Shown: positions 19,975-29,717, counted from the stretch's first letter. The stretch is DNA of 64,000 bases from Pontibacter kalidii (GCF_026278245.1 NZ_CP111079.1:4106501-4170500), one strand, 5' to 3'. Notes: generated by a model from the sequence alone, not told the origin. Numbers and translations are program-made.

Positions 19975-20919
19975 ATGGCAAGCAGGAAGCAGACCACCGA
20001 CACCATTCTGATGATTGAGCCGACCAATTTCTGTTACAATCCGGATGCCGCCGAAACGAATAAATTCCAGAAACAGGCCGAGGGACTAACGCCGGCAGAA
20101 GTACAGACCAAGGCGCTGGAGGAGTTCAGGCAGATGGTGCGGCAACTGCAGGAAAACGGTGTGGAGGTAATCGTGGTACGGGATGTGGAGAATTCCTGCA
20201 CGCCTGATGCCATCTTCCCCAACAACTGGTTCTCGACGCACCAGAACGGCCAGCTGGTGACCTACCCCATGGCTCCCGCAAACCGACGTGGCGAGCGCCG
20301 GCAGGATGTGATTGATTTACTCACGCAGAAGTATGGCTACCGCGAGCACGTAAAGCTGGAGTATTTCGAAGACCTGCCCCGGCCAGCATTTCTGGAGGGA
20401 ACCGGAAGTATGGTCCTCGACAGAGAAAACCGAATCGCTTATGCTGCCTTATCTCCCCGAACAGAAGCCGGGCCGCTGCAAGCGTTTTGCGATACGTTAA
20501 AGTATAAACCGGTTACGTTTCGCGCCTACGGACCTACCGGTGAGCTTATCTACCATACCAACGTCATGCTTTGCGTGGGCGATACCTTTGCCGTAGTAGG
20601 GATGGATGTGGTAGCTGCCGGGGACAGAGAGCGGCTGCGCCAGCAGTTGGAAGGTACCGGAAAAGAGATCATCGAGCTTACCGCCAGCCAAACCCACCAC
20701 CATTTTGCCGGCAACATGCTGCAGCTGCGCAACAAGCAGAACCAACGTATACTTGTCATGTCTGAGGCGGCTTATACTTCGCTTTCAGGAAATCAGCTGG
20801 CCAGACTCAAAAAGCACAACGACTACCTGCTATACTTCCCGATACACGTAATCGAGCAGTGCGGTGGCGGCAGCGTGCGCTGTATGATCGCGGAAATTTT
20901 TAAGCCGGAGCAAGTATAA
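19975..20919 (+). CDS. ctlX: CtlX-like citrulline/arginine-modifying hydrolase (amidinotransferase superfamily)
   Basis: 314 residues of the guanidino-group-modifying enzyme superfamily. The opening DTILMIEPTNFCYNPD, the PDAIFPNNWFSTH segment (acidic substrate-binding residue), a central histidine region, and the C-terminal GGGSVRCMIAEIF, whose cysteine is the expected nucleophile, match proteins named citrulline utilization hydrolase CtlX or arginine deiminase-related. It presumably hydrolyses citrulline or a similar ureido/guanidino compound. Its stop is immediately followed by the GNAT start; the junction GCAAGTATAAATG contains the window-wide heptamer. The symbol is by family resemblance. 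Confidence 0.82.
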   Translation: MASRKQTTDTILMIEPTNFCYNPDAAETNKFQKQAEGLTPAEVQTKALEEFRQMVRQLQENGVEVIVVRDVENSCTPDAIFPNNWFSTHQNGQLVTYPMAPANRRGERRQDVIDLLTQKYGYREHVKLEYFEDLPRPAFLEGTGSMVLDRENRIAYAALSPRTEAGPLQAFCDTLKYKPVTFRAYGPTGELIYHTNVMLCVGDTFAVVGMDVVAAGDRERLRQQLEGTGKEIIELTASQTHHHFAGNMLQLRNKQNQRILVMSEAAYTSLSGNQLARLKKHNDYLLYFPIHVIEQCGGGSVRCMIAEIFKPEQV

Positions 20920-21381
20920 ATGCTACAGTTTAAAATTCGTGCCTTAGCCCCTGATGAGCCCCCACCGATGCAACTGCTTCTGCTTGCCGACCCAAGCGAG
21001 GAAATCATATTTTCCTACCTGCATCAGAGCCATACTTTTGTTGCCGAACATGCTACAGAGATAGTGGGCGCCCTGGTATTTCAACTACAAGATAACTCTA
21101 CTGCTGAGATCATGAATGTTGCCGTTGAAGAAGATTGGCAGGGAAAAGGGATAGGCCGGCAACTTGTAGCATATGCAATAGATTTGGCACGTCAGCAAAG
21201 TATAAAGCGGCTCTTTGTTTGCACCGGCAACAGCACACTACCGGCATTAGCGCTTTATAAGCGTTGTGGTTTTACTATTGAAAGTATAGACAAAGGTTAT
21301 TTCCTGCGAAACTATCCGCAGCCAATCTTTGAGAACGGCCTCCAGTGCACCGACAGGGTAAAATTAAGGCTGGAGTTGTAG
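20920..21381 (+). CDS. GNAT family N-acetyltransferase
   Basis: 153 residues. The acetyl-CoA pyrophosphate-binding motif is EDWQGKGIGRQLVAYA at about residues 69-84 (Q..G.G pattern), preceded by AEIMNVAVE and followed by LFVCTGNSTLPALALYKRCGF, the usual last helices of the fold. The start codon directly abuts the stop of the upstream gene, so translational coupling is likely. Acceptor substrate unknown; the operon context suggests a small amine or amino acid derivative. Confidence 0.9.
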   Translation: MLQFKIRALAPDEPPPMQLLLLADPSEEIIFSYLHQSHTFVAEHATEIVGALVFQLQDNSTAEIMNVAVEEDWQGKGIGRQLVAYAIDLARQQSIKRLFVCTGNSTLPALALYKRCGFTIESIDKGYFLRNYPQPIFENGLQCTDRVKLRLEL

Positions 21382-21391
21382 CTCCAGCCTA
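21366..21391. terminator. Bidirectional terminator between GNAT and metF
   Basis: Stem AGGCTGGAG (21367-21375) with CTCCAGCCT (21382-21390); it overlaps the GNAT stop codon. On the minus strand it is followed by TTAATTTTA, so it probably ends the metF transcript as well. Confidence 0.7.
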
Positions 21392-21431
21392 AGGTAGTTA
21401 AAGTATAGGTAGTGTGTAATAGGTATTCTCT

Positions 21432-22388
21432 TTAAAACAGCGCCTCGGCCACCTTCCTGACCGATCCTGATTTGCCCATGGAATAGTAGTGCAGGCAGGG
21501 CACGCCGAATTCCATCAGCTCTTTTGATTGCTGAATAGCCCACTCCACACCCACCTGAGCCGCCGCTTTGTTGTCCGGACAGGTCTCGATGGCATCGGCC
21601 AGATCACAGGGGATTTCGATGTGAAATAAGCTCGGCAGTAAGCTAAGCTGCGATTTGGTCGTCATCGGCTTCAGGCCCGGGATGATAGGCACATTGATGC
21701 CTTCCTCGCGGCAGCGGTTCACGAAGTCGAAGTACTTCTGGTTATCAAAAAACATCTGCGTGACAACGTATTCGGCTCCCAGTTCCACCTTCTTCTTCAG
21801 CCAGCGCAGGTCCGATTTTATGTTCGGCGCCTCAAAATGCTTTTCCGGATAGCCCGCCACGCCGATACAGAAACTGGTGCAGCTGTTGCTCACCTGCTCG
21901 TCATCGAGGTAGCAGCCATTGTTCATCGCCACCACCTGCTCGATCAGCTCCGTTGCATAATGGTGTCCGCCCGGCTCCGGCACAAAACGCTGCTCGCTCT
22001 TCACACAATCGCCACGCAACACCAACACATTATCTATCCCCAGAAAATGAAGATCGATGAGCGCGTTCTCGGTTTCTTCTTTGTTAAAGCCCCCGCAGAT
22101 CAGATGCGGCACGGTGTCCACTTTGTAGTTGTTCTGAATGGCGGCGCAAATACCTACCGTGCCCGGGCGCTTACGCGTGGTAATTTTCTCCAGCAACCCG
22201 TTCTCGCGCTGCTTGTATACATACTCTTCGCGGTGGTAGGTCACATCAATAAACGGCGGCTTAAACTCCATCAACGGGTCGATGTGGCTGAACAAAGTCC
22301 GCATGTTCTCGCCTTTCAGCGGAGGAAGTATCTCAAAGGTGAAAAGCGTTTTGCCGTTGGCGTTTTTAAAGTGGTCTGTTACTTTCAA
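21432..22388 (-). CDS. metF: Methylenetetrahydrofolate reductase
   Basis: 318 residues, normal length for bacterial MetF. It reduces 5,10-methylene-THF to 5-methyl-THF, the methyl donor used by MetH. The sequence has LFTFEILPPLKG near the N-terminus (FE[IV].PP motif), DVTYHRE, NVLVLRGD and YVVTQMFFDNQKYF, all characteristic of the FAD-containing TIM barrel. It lies on the same strand as metH, 543 bases downstream and separated by clustered palindromic repeats, so it may be partly uncoupled from the metH riboswitch. Confidence 0.97.
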   Translation of the reverse strand: MKVTDHFKNANGKTLFTFEILPPLKGENMRTLFSHIDPLMEFKPPFIDVTYHREEYVYKQRENGLLEKITTRKRPGTVGICAAIQNNYKVDTVPHLICGGFNKEETENALIDLHFLGIDNVLVLRGDCVKSEQRFVPEPGGHHYATELIEQVVAMNNGCYLDDEQVSNSCTSFCIGVAGYPEKHFEAPNIKSDLRWLKKKVELGAEYVVTQMFFDNQKYFDFVNRCREEGINVPIIPGLKPMTTKSQLSLLPSLFHIEIPCDLADAIETCPDNKAAAQVGVEWAIQQSKELMEFGVPCLHYYSMGKSGSVRKVAEALF

Positions 22389-22436
22389 GTTATATTGACG
22401 ATTAAACTGATAACTATTTTGTTGTTGGTTTTACCG

Positions 22437-22588
22437 AGTCCACCCCCTCCTTGGCTAAGGCGGGGAGCTTATAAGTAATGCTTCTTTGATCATCCGTTGT
22501 TCTAGATTTCCTAATCCGGAACTTGTCCTGCCCGAGGTTATCCGTATCCGCTTCTCCCACCCCTGCGCCCCTCCAAGGAGGGGAATTA
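22437..22588. repeat. GGAGGGG-family palindromes, two copies
   Basis: Copies at about 22439-22470 (CCCTCCTTGGCTAAGGCGGGG, degenerate) and 22556-22588 (ACCCCTGCGCCCCTCC then AAGGAGGGGAATT). Same family as at 13766. Confidence 0.85.
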
Positions 22589-22727
22589 CTGTACTGCTGT
22601 GTAGGTTTATACTTCGAAGCCGCTGTTAATTTTCCTTCCACCAAGATCCTTTCAGGATGACAAAAAGGTAAAGTAATGCTATTAAGATGACAGGAGCGGC
22701 AGTAACATCAGGCTCCCTCTCTGCTCT

Positions 22728-22868
22728 TTCGGATTTGCAATCCGGAAGTATGGTATGATCAGGATTTGTAATCCGATTATACATATTGCCATCTGTTGTG
22801 CTGCGGCTAAGAGCAAAGTCGGATTGCAAATCCTCATGTTAGGTGCTTCGGGATTTGTAATCCCGAAG
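22728..22868. repeat. Cluster of four GGATTTGYAATCC palindromes
   Basis: Four short palindromes built on GGATT-TGC/TGT-AATCC: 22730-22744, 22762-22774, 22821-22833 (inverse orientation) and 22847-22867 (9-bp stem TTCGGGATT/AATCCCGAA). Spacing is irregular. Related palindrome GTCGGGTTTGCAACCCGAC is at 54731. They resemble REP elements mobilised by RAYT transposases. Confidence 0.8.
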
Positions 22869-22887
22869 AGCAGCCAGCAGTAAGTAC

Positions 22888-22924
22888 AAGCTCCCCTCCT
22901 TCGTTAAGGAGGGGTAGGGGTGGT
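22888..22924. repeat. GGAGGGG-family palindrome
   Basis: CTCCCCTCCTTCGTTAAGG then AGGGGTAGGGGTGG, just past the metH stop; the same family as at 13766, here in the opposite orientation. Confidence 0.85.
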
Positions 22925-22931
22925 TCGAAGA

Positions 22932-25900
22932 CTACACCGCCTGCTGTGCTACCGGCTTTGGCTCGTAGTTCAGGTTCGGCGAGAGCCAGCGTTCCAGCTC
23001 TTCTTTGGCCATACCTTTGCGCTGCGCAATATCTGCTACCTGGTCTTCGCCAATTTTGCCCAAGCCAAAGTAACGGGATTCCGGATGCGAGAAGTATAAA
23101 CCGCTCACCGAAGCAGCCGGGTACATAGCCAGGTTCTCGGTCAGTATAACACCTGATGTTCTGTCGGCATCCAGCAGGTTAAAAAGCGTGATCTTTTCAG
23201 TATGGTCCGGGCAGCCCGGATAACCTGGTGCAGGACGAATGCCTTTATAGCTTTCCTTGATCAGGTCCTCGTTGGTCAGGCTCTCTTCCGGTGCGTAGCC
23301 CCAAAGCTCTCTGCGTACTTTCAGGTGCATCAACTCAGCAAAGGCTTCGGCTAATCTGTCGGCCAGGGCCTTTACCATAATGGACTTATAGTCGTCGTGC
23401 TCGGCCTCATACTGCTCCAGCAGTTTCTCGATGCCAAAGCCTGCCGACACCACAAAGCCTCCGATGTAATCCGCTACGCCGGTTTCTTTAGGTGCTATGA
23501 AATCCGAAAAAGCCAGGTTCGGCACATTCGCACCTTTCTTACCTTGCTGCCGCAGGGTGTGGAACTCCGTCAGCACATTTCCACGTGAATCGTCAGCGTA
23601 TACTTCGATGGTATCATCCGCCTCCACGTTGGCCGGATAAAAGCCTACCACCGCGCGCGCTTCCAGCAACTGCTTATCCACGATCTCCTGCAGCATTTGC
23701 TGGGCATCGTTAAACAGTTTGGTTGCTTCGGTACCTAACTCCGGATCGTTCAGAATTTTCGGGTACTGGCGCTTAAGCTCCCAGGTATGGAAGAATGGCG
23801 TCCAGTCGATGTAGGGCACGATCTCCGAAAGTGGAAAATTGGTGTATGTCTTGTTGCCGATAAAGCTCGGTTTTACTGGCTGCGTTGTGTCCCAGTCAAC
23901 TTTATACTTGTTGGCGCGGGCTTCTTCTATACTGGCAAAGGCGCGGTCTTTGGTGCGGCCCAAATGGTCTTCTCTCACTTTCTGATACTCCGCCTTAATC
24001 TCTGCGATATAGCTATCGCGCTCGCTGCTGAGCAGGCTGCTGACCACGGTTACGCTACGCGAAGCGTCGTGCACGTGCACCACCGGCCCGCTGTACTGCG
24101 GCGCAATCTTCACGGCCGTATGCACCCGCGACGTGGTAGCGCCGCCAATCAGGAGCGGAATTTTCATGCCGCGGCGTTCCATTTCCTGCGCCACATACAC
24201 CATCTCGTCCAGCGAGGGCGTGATCAGGCCGCTCAGGCCAATGATGTCTACTTTATGGGCTTCAGCTTCTGCCAGGATCTTGTCTAGCTGCACCATCACA
24301 CCCAGATCGATCACCTCGTAGTTGTTACAGGCCAGCACCACGCCCACAATGTTTTTACCGATGTCGTGCACGTCGCCTTTCACGGTCGCCATCAGGATCG
24401 TACCTGCGGTTGATTTGGAGGTATCGGACGCCAGCTTTTCCTTTTCCATAAAGGGCAGCAGGTAGGCCACGGACTTTTTCATCACGCGGGCGCTCTTCAC
24501 CACCTGCGGCAGAAACATCTTACCGGCACCAAACAGGTCCCCCACCACCGACATACCGGCCATCAGCGGCCCTTCGATCACATCCAGCGTTTTTACAGCT
24601 TTTTGGCGCGCCTCCTCCGTGTCATCTTCAATGTAATCAACAATACCGCGTACCAGGGCGTGTTTCAGGCGCTCTTCTACCGGAGTTTCGCGCCAGGAAG
24701 TATCAGCAGCGGAGGCTGTTTTGCCCTTGCCTTTTATCGTTTCGGCATAGGTCACGAGCTTTTCGGTTGCCTCCGGGTGCCGGTTAAAGATCACATCTTC
24801 TATCAGGTCGCGCAGCTCCGTCGGAATTTCGCTGTACACGCCCAGCATGCCGGCGTTCACAATGCCCATGTCCATACCAGCCTGCACGGCATAGTATAAA
24901 AACACGGTGTGCATCGCCTCACGTACCAGGTCATTGCCTCTAAAGGAGAAAGACAGGTTGCTCACGCCGCCGCTTACCAGCGCATGTGGGAGGTTGGCCT
25001 TGATCCATTTTACTACTTCAATGTAATCGACTGCATAGTTGTTATGCTCTTCGATGCCCGTGGCAATGGCCAGGATGTTCGGGTCGAAAATGATGTCCTG
25101 CGGCGGAAAGCCTACTTCGTCTACCAGAATGCGGTAAGAGCGCTCGCAGATTTCTTTCCGGCGCTCCAGCGTATCGGCCTGGCCTTGTTCGTCGAAGGCC
25201 ATCACCACCACGGCGGCACCGTACTGACGCACCTTGCGGGCCAGTTTCTTAAAGGCTTCTTCACCTTCTTTCAGCGAGATGGAGTTAACGATGGATTTGC
25301 CCTGCACACACTTCAGCCCGGCCTCAATCACGCTCCACTTCGAGGAGTCGATCATGATCGGCAGCTTGGCGATGTCGGGTTCGGAGGCGATCAGGTTGAG
25401 GAAATTGGTCATGGCCTGCTCCGAGTCGAGCATGCCCTCGTCCATATTTACGTCAATGATCTGCGCACCGCCCTCTACCTGCTGCCGGGCTACGGCCAAA
25501 GCTTCTTCAAACTGCCCGTTTACGATCAGGCGGGCAAACATCTTGGAGCCGGTCACGTTGGTGCGCTCGCCGACATTCACAAAAAGGCTTTCAGGAGTGA
25601 TGGTAAGGGGCTCGAGGCCGCTGTAGCGAGGGAGAGGAGCGACCGGCGTGGGAACGTGCGGTTTATACTTCTGCACTAAGTCTGCAATGACCTTGGTGTG
25701 CACGGGCGTCGTGCCGCAACAACCACCAAGTATGTTCACCAGCCCCTCTTTCAGGTATTCCTCTACAATGGCCCCCATTTGCTCGGCTGTTTCGTCGTAG
25801 CCGCCAAAGGCGTTCGGCAAACCGGCGTTCGGGTAAGCACTGATGTAACAGTCTGAAATGCGGGAGAGCTCCTGGATGTGGGTCTTCAGCTGACGGGCTC

Positions 25901-26645
25901 CCAGGGCACAGTTAAAGCCTACGCTCAGGATGGGCGCGTGCGAGATCGAGTGCCAGAAAGCCTCTACGGTTTGCCCGGACAATGTACGACCACTGGCGTC
26001 GGTAATGGTGCCGGATATCATGATCGGCAGTTCTTTGCCGCCATCGTTTACGAACTGCTGGATGGCAAAAAGAGCCGCCTTACAGTTCAACGTATCAAAC
26101 ACGGTTTCTACCAGCAGCAGATCAGAGCCACCATCCACCAAACCACGCACCTGCTCATAGTATGCTTCTACTAACTGATCGAAGGTAATGGCGCGGTAGC
26201 CAGGGTTGTTCACATCCGGCGAGAGTGAAGCAGTGCGGTTGGTTGGCCCAATGGCGCCCGCCACGAAACGTTTATGCGCAGGATCTTTCGCCTCCACCTC
26301 ATCTGCTGCCTCACGTGCAACCTTTGCCGACGCATAGTTGAGCTCGTACACCAGGTGCTCCAGGTGGTAATCGGCCATGGCAATGCTGGTAGAGCTGAAG
26401 GTGTTGGTCTCGATGATGTCGGCACCGGCCTGCAGGTATTCGGTATGGATGGCTCGGATGATGTCCGGCCGCGTGATGGAAAGCAGGTCGTTGTTGCCCT
26501 TCAGATCGGAGGGATGGGCTTTAAAGCGTTCGCCGCGGAAGTCGGCTTCCGTGAGCTGGTAACGCTGGATCATGGTGCCCATCGCGCCGTCAAGCACAAG
26601 CACGCGTTCCCGCAGCAAAGTATAAATCGGATGTGTTTTGGTCAT
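22932..26645 (-). CDS. metH: Cobalamin-dependent methionine synthase
   Basis: 1237 residues, full length for MetH. Domains in order: homocysteine-binding barrel with the zinc cysteines (GFNCALGA and [10 protein letters not shown], residues 1 to about 325); pterin-binding barrel (about 355-620, [13 protein letters not shown]); cobalamin cap and Rossmann module with the cobalt ligand histidine in [12 protein letters not shown]; and the C-terminal AdoMet activation domain ([15 protein letters not shown]). It transfers the methyl of 5-methyl-THF, made by MetF, to homocysteine. Expression is predicted to be controlled by the SAM-I riboswitch directly upstream. Start ATG at 26645 follows the sequestering helix of the leader. 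Confidence 0.98.
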   Translation of the reverse strand: MTKTHPIYTLLRERVLVLDGAMGTMIQRYQLTEADFRGERFKAHPSDLKGNNDLLSITRPDIIRAIHTEYLQAGADIIETNTFSSTSIAMADYHLEHLVYELNYASAKVAREAADEVEAKDPAHKRFVAGAIGPTNRTASLSPDVNNPGYRAITFDQLVEAYYEQVRGLVDGGSDLLLVETVFDTLNCKAALFAIQQFVNDGGKELPIMISGTITDASGRTLSGQTVEAFWHSISHAPILSVGFNCALGARQLKTHIQELSRISDCYISAYPNAGLPNAFGGYDETAEQMGAIVEEYLKEGLVNILGGCCGTTPVHTKVIADLVQKYKPHVPTPVAPLPRYSGLEPLTITPESLFVNVGERTNVTGSKMFARLIVNGQFEEALAVARQQVEGGAQIIDVNMDEGMLDSEQAMTNFLNLIASEPDIAKLPIMIDSSKWSVIEAGLKCVQGKSIVNSISLKEGEEAFKKLARKVRQYGAAVVVMAFDEQGQADTLERRKEICERSYRILVDEVGFPPQDIIFDPNILAIATGIEEHNNYAVDYIEVVKWIKANLPHALVSGGVSNLSFSFRGNDLVREAMHTVFLYYAVQAGMDMGIVNAGMLGVYSEIPTELRDLIEDVIFNRHPEATEKLVTYAETIKGKGKTASAADTSWRETPVEERLKHALVRGIVDYIEDDTEEARQKAVKTLDVIEGPLMAGMSVVGDLFGAGKMFLPQVVKSARVMKKSVAYLLPFMEKEKLASDTSKSTAGTILMATVKGDVHDIGKNIVGVVLACNNYEVIDLGVMVQLDKILAEAEAHKVDIIGLSGLITPSLDEMVYVAQEMERRGMKIPLLIGGATTSRVHTAVKIAPQYSGPVVHVHDASRSVTVVSSLLSSERDSYIAEIKAEYQKVREDHLGRTKDRAFASIEEARANKYKVDWDTTQPVKPSFIGNKTYTNFPLSEIVPYIDWTPFFHTWELKRQYPKILNDPELGTEATKLFNDAQQMLQEIVDKQLLEARAVVGFYPANVEADDTIEVYADDSRGNVLTEFHTLRQQGKKGANVPNLAFSDFIAPKETGVADYIGGFVVSAGFGIEKLLEQYEAEHDDYKSIMVKALADRLAEAFAELMHLKVRRELWGYAPEESLTNEDLIKESYKGIRPAPGYPGCPDHTEKITLFNLLDADRTSGVILTENLAMYPAASVSGLYFSHPESRYFGLGKIGEDQVADIAQRKGMAKEELERWLSPNLNYEPKPVAQQAV

Positions 26646-26649
26646 GGCC

Positions 26650-26824
26650 GGTGTCTTTCTTCTCGTTCGTCATTTACACAACTTATCAAGAAGGACACCT
26701 GAAGAGAGACAGGATCAATCTTATCTTCCCTGGCTACTGATGCACCAGGAGGGAGTTAGCACCAAGCTTTATACATGGTTGCTAAGACGTCATCGGGCCC
26801 TATCCCTCAGTCTTTCTTGATAAG
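26650..26824 (-). promoter_or_regulatory. SAM-I (S-box) riboswitch and expression platform of metH
   Basis: Read on the minus strand, the leader carries a complete SAM-I aptamer (26824-26720): P1 CTTATC/GATAAG, P2 closed by GAC/GTC with GGGCCCGATGA, P3 TTAGCA/TGCTAA with GGTGCTAA, P4 CCTGG/CCAGG. Downstream, GTCCTTCTTGATAAG (26682-26696) can pair with the 5' P1 strand (14 of 15 positions). Alternatively GGTGTCCTTCTT (26688-26699) can pair with AAGAAAGACACC (26650-26661), directly before the metH ATG (11 of 12). The two pairings share bases and are mutually exclusive. No U-tract follows, so translational rather than transcriptional control is the likely mechanism. Confidence 0.95.
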
Positions 26825-26921
26825 AATAACAAAGTAAAGGTATATCCGTGGAAAAAGGAAATTAGTTGCCCTTAAATTGTAGCGAAGGGCCCGAAGCAAG
26901 CAGGAGAGGGTATAAAAACAG

Positions 26922-26946
26922 AAAAGGACACTTTCGTGTCCTTTTC
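26922..26946. terminator. Hairpin between metH leader and rpmA terminator
   Basis: Stem AAAAGGACAC (26922-26931) with GTGTCCTTTT (26936-26945), TTTC loop, A/T runs at both ends. It could act as a bidirectional terminator isolating metH from the ribosomal protein genes. Confidence 0.65.
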
Positions 26947-27041
26947 CTTCAGGATCTTTTTCGTTTAATCGCAAATCCAATCCCTGCTTATATGTACGCC
27001 CGCCATGGTGGTTGGTTACGTATTCCTGAAATACTTCCTAA

Positions 27042-27077
27042 AAAAAGAGGGACACCTGCCGGGCATCCCTCTTTTTG
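27042..27077 (-). terminator. Terminator of rplU-rpmA
   Basis: Stem of AAAAAGAGGGA with TCCCTCTTTTT (27042-27076), loop CACCTGCCGGGCA. It lies 20 bases past the rpmA stop and gives a U-run on the minus strand. Confidence 0.85.
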
Positions 27078-27095
27078 CTATCAGCTTAGCTTAAA

Positions 27096-27365
27096 TTAAG
27101 CTTCTGCTTCTACCTTAGGTACTACAGAAACGTAAGAACGGTTTTTCACGCTCTTTCTGAACTCTACCACGCCGTCAACCAAGGCGAACAAAGTATGGTC
27201 TCTGCCAATACCCACGTTTTTGCCTGGGTGGTGCGAAGTACCTCTTTGTCTTACGATGATGTTACCTGCGATAATGTCCTGGCCTCCGTAAATCTTAACA
27301 CCCAGTCGTTTAGAATGCGATTCGCGGCCGTTATTAGAACTACCAGCTCCTTTTTTGTGTGCCAT
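27096..27365 (-). CDS. rpmA: 50S ribosomal protein L27
   Basis: 89 residues. The N-terminus [20 protein letters not shown] begins directly with the mature form, without the cleavable extension known from Firmicutes. The middle [19 protein letters not shown] is the conserved L27 core. L27's flexible N-terminus reaches the peptidyl transferase centre. It is second in a two-gene operon behind rplU (70-base gap), the usual bacterial order. Confidence 0.99.
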   Translation of the reverse strand: MAHKKGAGSSNNGRESHSKRLGVKIYGGQDIIAGNIIVRQRGTSHHPGKNVGIGRDHTLFALVDGVVEFRKSVKNRSYVSVVPKVEAEA

Positions 27366-27435
27366 TTTCTTTTACTATTTAGTTGGGTTAGCCAAGCCAG
27401 CCCAAAAGGTTCTACGATTAATTTCCTCTTACTGC

Positions 27436-27753
27436 TTAACCAATGCTTTCGATAAGAACTTTGGTATAGTTCTGACGATGACCTCTCGACTTCTTATACC
27501 CTTTTCTTCTCTTCTTCTTAAAGATAAGCACTTTGTCAGCTCTTACCTCACCCAGGATCTTACCAGTTACTTTGATACCATCCACGAAAGGAGCGCCAAC
27601 AGTAATAGTACCGTTGTCATCAGTTAGAAGAACATTGGCGAACTCAACGGCGTCACCTTCATTGCCGGAAAGCTTGTTAGCGTAGATGAACTTACCGCTC
27701 TCTACTTTGGTCTGTTGACCTGCGATTTCTACAATTGCGTACATCAGCTTCAA
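27436..27753 (-). CDS. rplU: 50S ribosomal protein L21
   Basis: 105 residues. MYAIVEIAGQQTKVESGKFI at the N-terminus and KRRKGYKKSRGHRQNYT near the C-terminus (FKKKRRK.Y.....HRQ..T pattern) identify L21, which binds 23S rRNA. First gene of the rplU-rpmA operon, with a strong promoter match at 27779-27809 giving a short leader of about 20 bases. Confidence 0.99.
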   Translation of the reverse strand: MKLMYAIVEIAGQQTKVESGKFIYANKLSGNEGDAVEFANVLLTDDNGTITVGAPFVDGIKVTGKILGEVRADKVLIFKKKRRKGYKKSRGHRQNYTKVLIESIG

Positions 27754-27778
27754 TGTATGTTTAAAAAGATTTAGTCCG

Positions 27779-27809
27779 CAAAAGTACGGCTTCGTTTCGA
27801 TATTTGCAA
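27779..27809 (-). promoter_or_regulatory. Bacteroidota sigma-A-type promoter of rplU-rpmA
   Basis: On the minus strand TTG (27807-27809), 20-base spacer, TACTTTTG (27779-27786). This is an exact match to the phylum's TTG-N19/20-TAnnTTTG promoter. Confidence 0.8.
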
Positions 27810-27858
27810 CGGCTTGTATAACAAATTGTTCGCCGCCTATACTTTACCTATACACATA

Positions 27859-28170
27859 TGTGGAAAAGTATGTGCATATCCACATAGGCGTTTTTAATTT
27901 TTGTCGATAAATCGCATAAGCGGTTTTGCAACAGCAAGTTAACAAATCACTTTCCTCTGCCGTTTTTCCACAAAGGCCAGCACCTACACTTTAGCTCCAT
28001 TGGCTATACTTCATTTAGATGTATAAACTGGCGCACTTGATGCACATTTCCTACACCTTGTCTACACAGCTGCAGCCTCCAAAAAGCACCCACATTGAAT
28101 TAAGCCACTAGCAAACAGACTTATTACAATATTTAGCACATTATATATATGTAAATCAAGATGTGGATAA
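27859..28170. promoter_or_regulatory. Cluster of DnaA boxes in AT-rich DNA upstream of nrdB
   Basis: The 638-base gap between rplU and nrdB has no gene. It contains TTTTCCACA (27859-27867, minus), ATATCCACA (27876-27884, one mismatch), TTTTCCACA (27964-27972, plus) and a perfect TTATCCACA (28162-28170, minus). AT-rich runs such as ATTATATATATG lie beside the last one. Either a DnaA-controlled nrd promoter region or a replication origin would look like this. Confidence 0.6.
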
Positions 28171-28265
28171 CCATGTTAGTTGCAGCTAAAATCGGCCCAG
28201 ATTCAACTGTAGGGGCATGTGCATAAATTGAACAACTTTCGCCCCGGAAATCGAGTTCATTTCTA

Positions 28266-28273
28266 TATATTTG
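28266..28273 (+). promoter_or_regulatory. Candidate -7 box of nrdB
   Basis: TATATTTG matches TAnnTTTG and would give a leader of about 110 bases before nrdB. No good -33 TTG at the right distance, so moderate support only. Confidence 0.4.
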
Positions 28274-28391
28274 AAGTCAGGATATTGGTGGATGGCATTC
28301 AGACATCTACCCGAACCAAAACTTAAACGGGGTGTTTTCTAAGCTAATCAGCTTACCCCTTCAACCAATAAAACGCTTATTTTAAAAGATT

Positions 28392-29351
28392 ATGGAGCCA
28401 ATACTGCAAGAAAACCCAAACCGCTTTGTACTGTTCCCGATACAGCATGATGAGGTATGGCAGATGTATAAAAAGGCAGAAGCCAGTTTCTGGACAGCCG
28501 AGGAAATTGATCTGGGCCAGGACCTGAAGGACTGGGAGAACCTGAACGATGGCGAGCGCCACTTCATCAGCCATGTGCTGGCCTTCTTCGCTGCTTCAGA
28601 CGGCATCGTGAACGAGAACTTGGCTGTGAACTTCATGAACGAGGTGCAGATCCCGGAGGCGCGCTGCTTCTATGGCTTTCAGATCATGATGGAGAACATT
28701 CACGCCGAAACTTATTCGCTCCTTATAGATACCTATGTAAAGAAGCAGTCGGAGAAAGACTTCCTGTTCAACGCCCTGGAGACCGTGCCTGCCGTGAAAA
28801 AGAAAGGCGAGTGGGCGCTACGCTGGATTGAAAGCGAGAACTTTACCGAGCGTCTGATCGCTTTCGCGGCTGTGGAGGGCATTTTCTTCTCAGGTTCCTT
28901 CTGCTCTATCTTCTGGATGAAGAAGCGCGGCCTGATGCCAGGCCTTACCTTCTCCAACGAGCTCATCTCCAGAGACGAAGGCCTGCACTGCGATTTCGCC
29001 TGCCTGCTGTACCGTATGCTGGTGAACAAACTGCCGGAGGAGCGCGTGCACGAGATTATAAAAGATGCGGTAACCATAGAGCAGGAGTTCGTGACCGACG
29101 CGCTGCCTGTGGACCTGATCGGCATGAACGCCAAGCTGATGAGCCAGTACATTGAGTTTGTGGCCGACCGCCTGCTGGGCGAGCTGGGCTATAAGAAGAT
29201 TTACGGCTCTACTAACCCGTTTGACTTTATGGAGATGATCTCGCTGCAGGGTAAGACAAACTTCTTCGAGAAGCGCGTGGGCGAGTACCAGAAGGCCGGT
29301 GTGCTGGGCGATAAGGATAAAAAGATGTTCAGCCTGGACGAAGACTTTTAA
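28392..29351 (+). CDS. nrdB: Class Ia ribonucleotide reductase, small (radical) subunit
   Basis: 319 residues, close to eukaryotic R2 in sequence ([39 protein letters not shown]). Diiron ligands are visible as Asp44, Glu101, His104, and later glutamates in [10 protein letters not shown] and the E..H of SRDEGLHCD. The radical tyrosine is Tyr108 in HAETYS. The C-terminal tail ends FSLDEDF, the type of acidic aromatic tail that docks on NrdA. It supplies the tyrosyl radical for NrdA, encoded 366 bases downstream on the same strand. Confidence 0.98.
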   Translation: MEPILQENPNRFVLFPIQHDEVWQMYKKAEASFWTAEEIDLGQDLKDWENLNDGERHFISHVLAFFAASDGIVNENLAVNFMNEVQIPEARCFYGFQIMMENIHAETYSLLIDTYVKKQSEKDFLFNALETVPAVKKKGEWALRWIESENFTERLIAFAAVEGIFFSGSFCSIFWMKKRGLMPGLTFSNELISRDEGLHCDFACLLYRMLVNKLPEERVHEIIKDAVTIEQEFVTDALPVDLIGMNAKLMSQYIEFVADRLLGELGYKKIYGSTNPFDFMEMISLQGKTNFFEKRVGEYQKAGVLGDKDKKMFSLDEDF

Positions 29352-29717
29352 GATTAGATTTTCCTTTGTAAGTTCAAGGGCCAGGAGGGAAGCACATCCC
29401 TTCCCCCTCCTGGACTTACTCTTATTACCAAGGTACCGGACGGCAGTAGCAGCAACAGAGGCGACCGCAAGCCGCTCCGGGACAACAGCCGGCATCATCG
29501 CCGCCCGCAGGGCATCTCACCCCTGCGCTACAGCAAAAGCATTTGGCTTTAAGCATAATCACTTGTACTGCAACGGCTTATACTTATATCTGCGTATGGG
29601 CTGATTGTATAGCTATATTAAAGTATACCCGACTGCCGGAATGGCAGCGGCTTATTACATACACCTGTTTATTTCATTAACCACCCGGGCCCTTGACACC
29701 CGCTAATTGTATACGCT
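29352..29717. other. nrdB-nrdA intergenic region with hairpin
   Basis: A hairpin CCAGGAGGG (29381-29389) / CCCTCCTGG (29404-29412) follows nrdB and is followed by a pyrimidine-rich ACTTACTCTT; it may attenuate or terminate. The next 300 bases show no gene. Two AAGTATA heptamers lie at 29580-29630. Confidence 0.5.

Noticed and set aside
22728-22868. Possible small CRISPR array between metH and metF
   Set aside because: Units are only 13-21 bases, differ from one another, are unevenly spaced and occur in both orientations; no cas genes nearby.
26866-27099. 77-codon gene between metH leader and rpmA
   Set aside because: Consists of two terminator hairpins and spacer; no family.
29352-29717. 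Cobalamin riboswitch before nrdA
   Set aside because: Some GCC-rich segments looked similar, but the B12-box and the conserved core order are missing.
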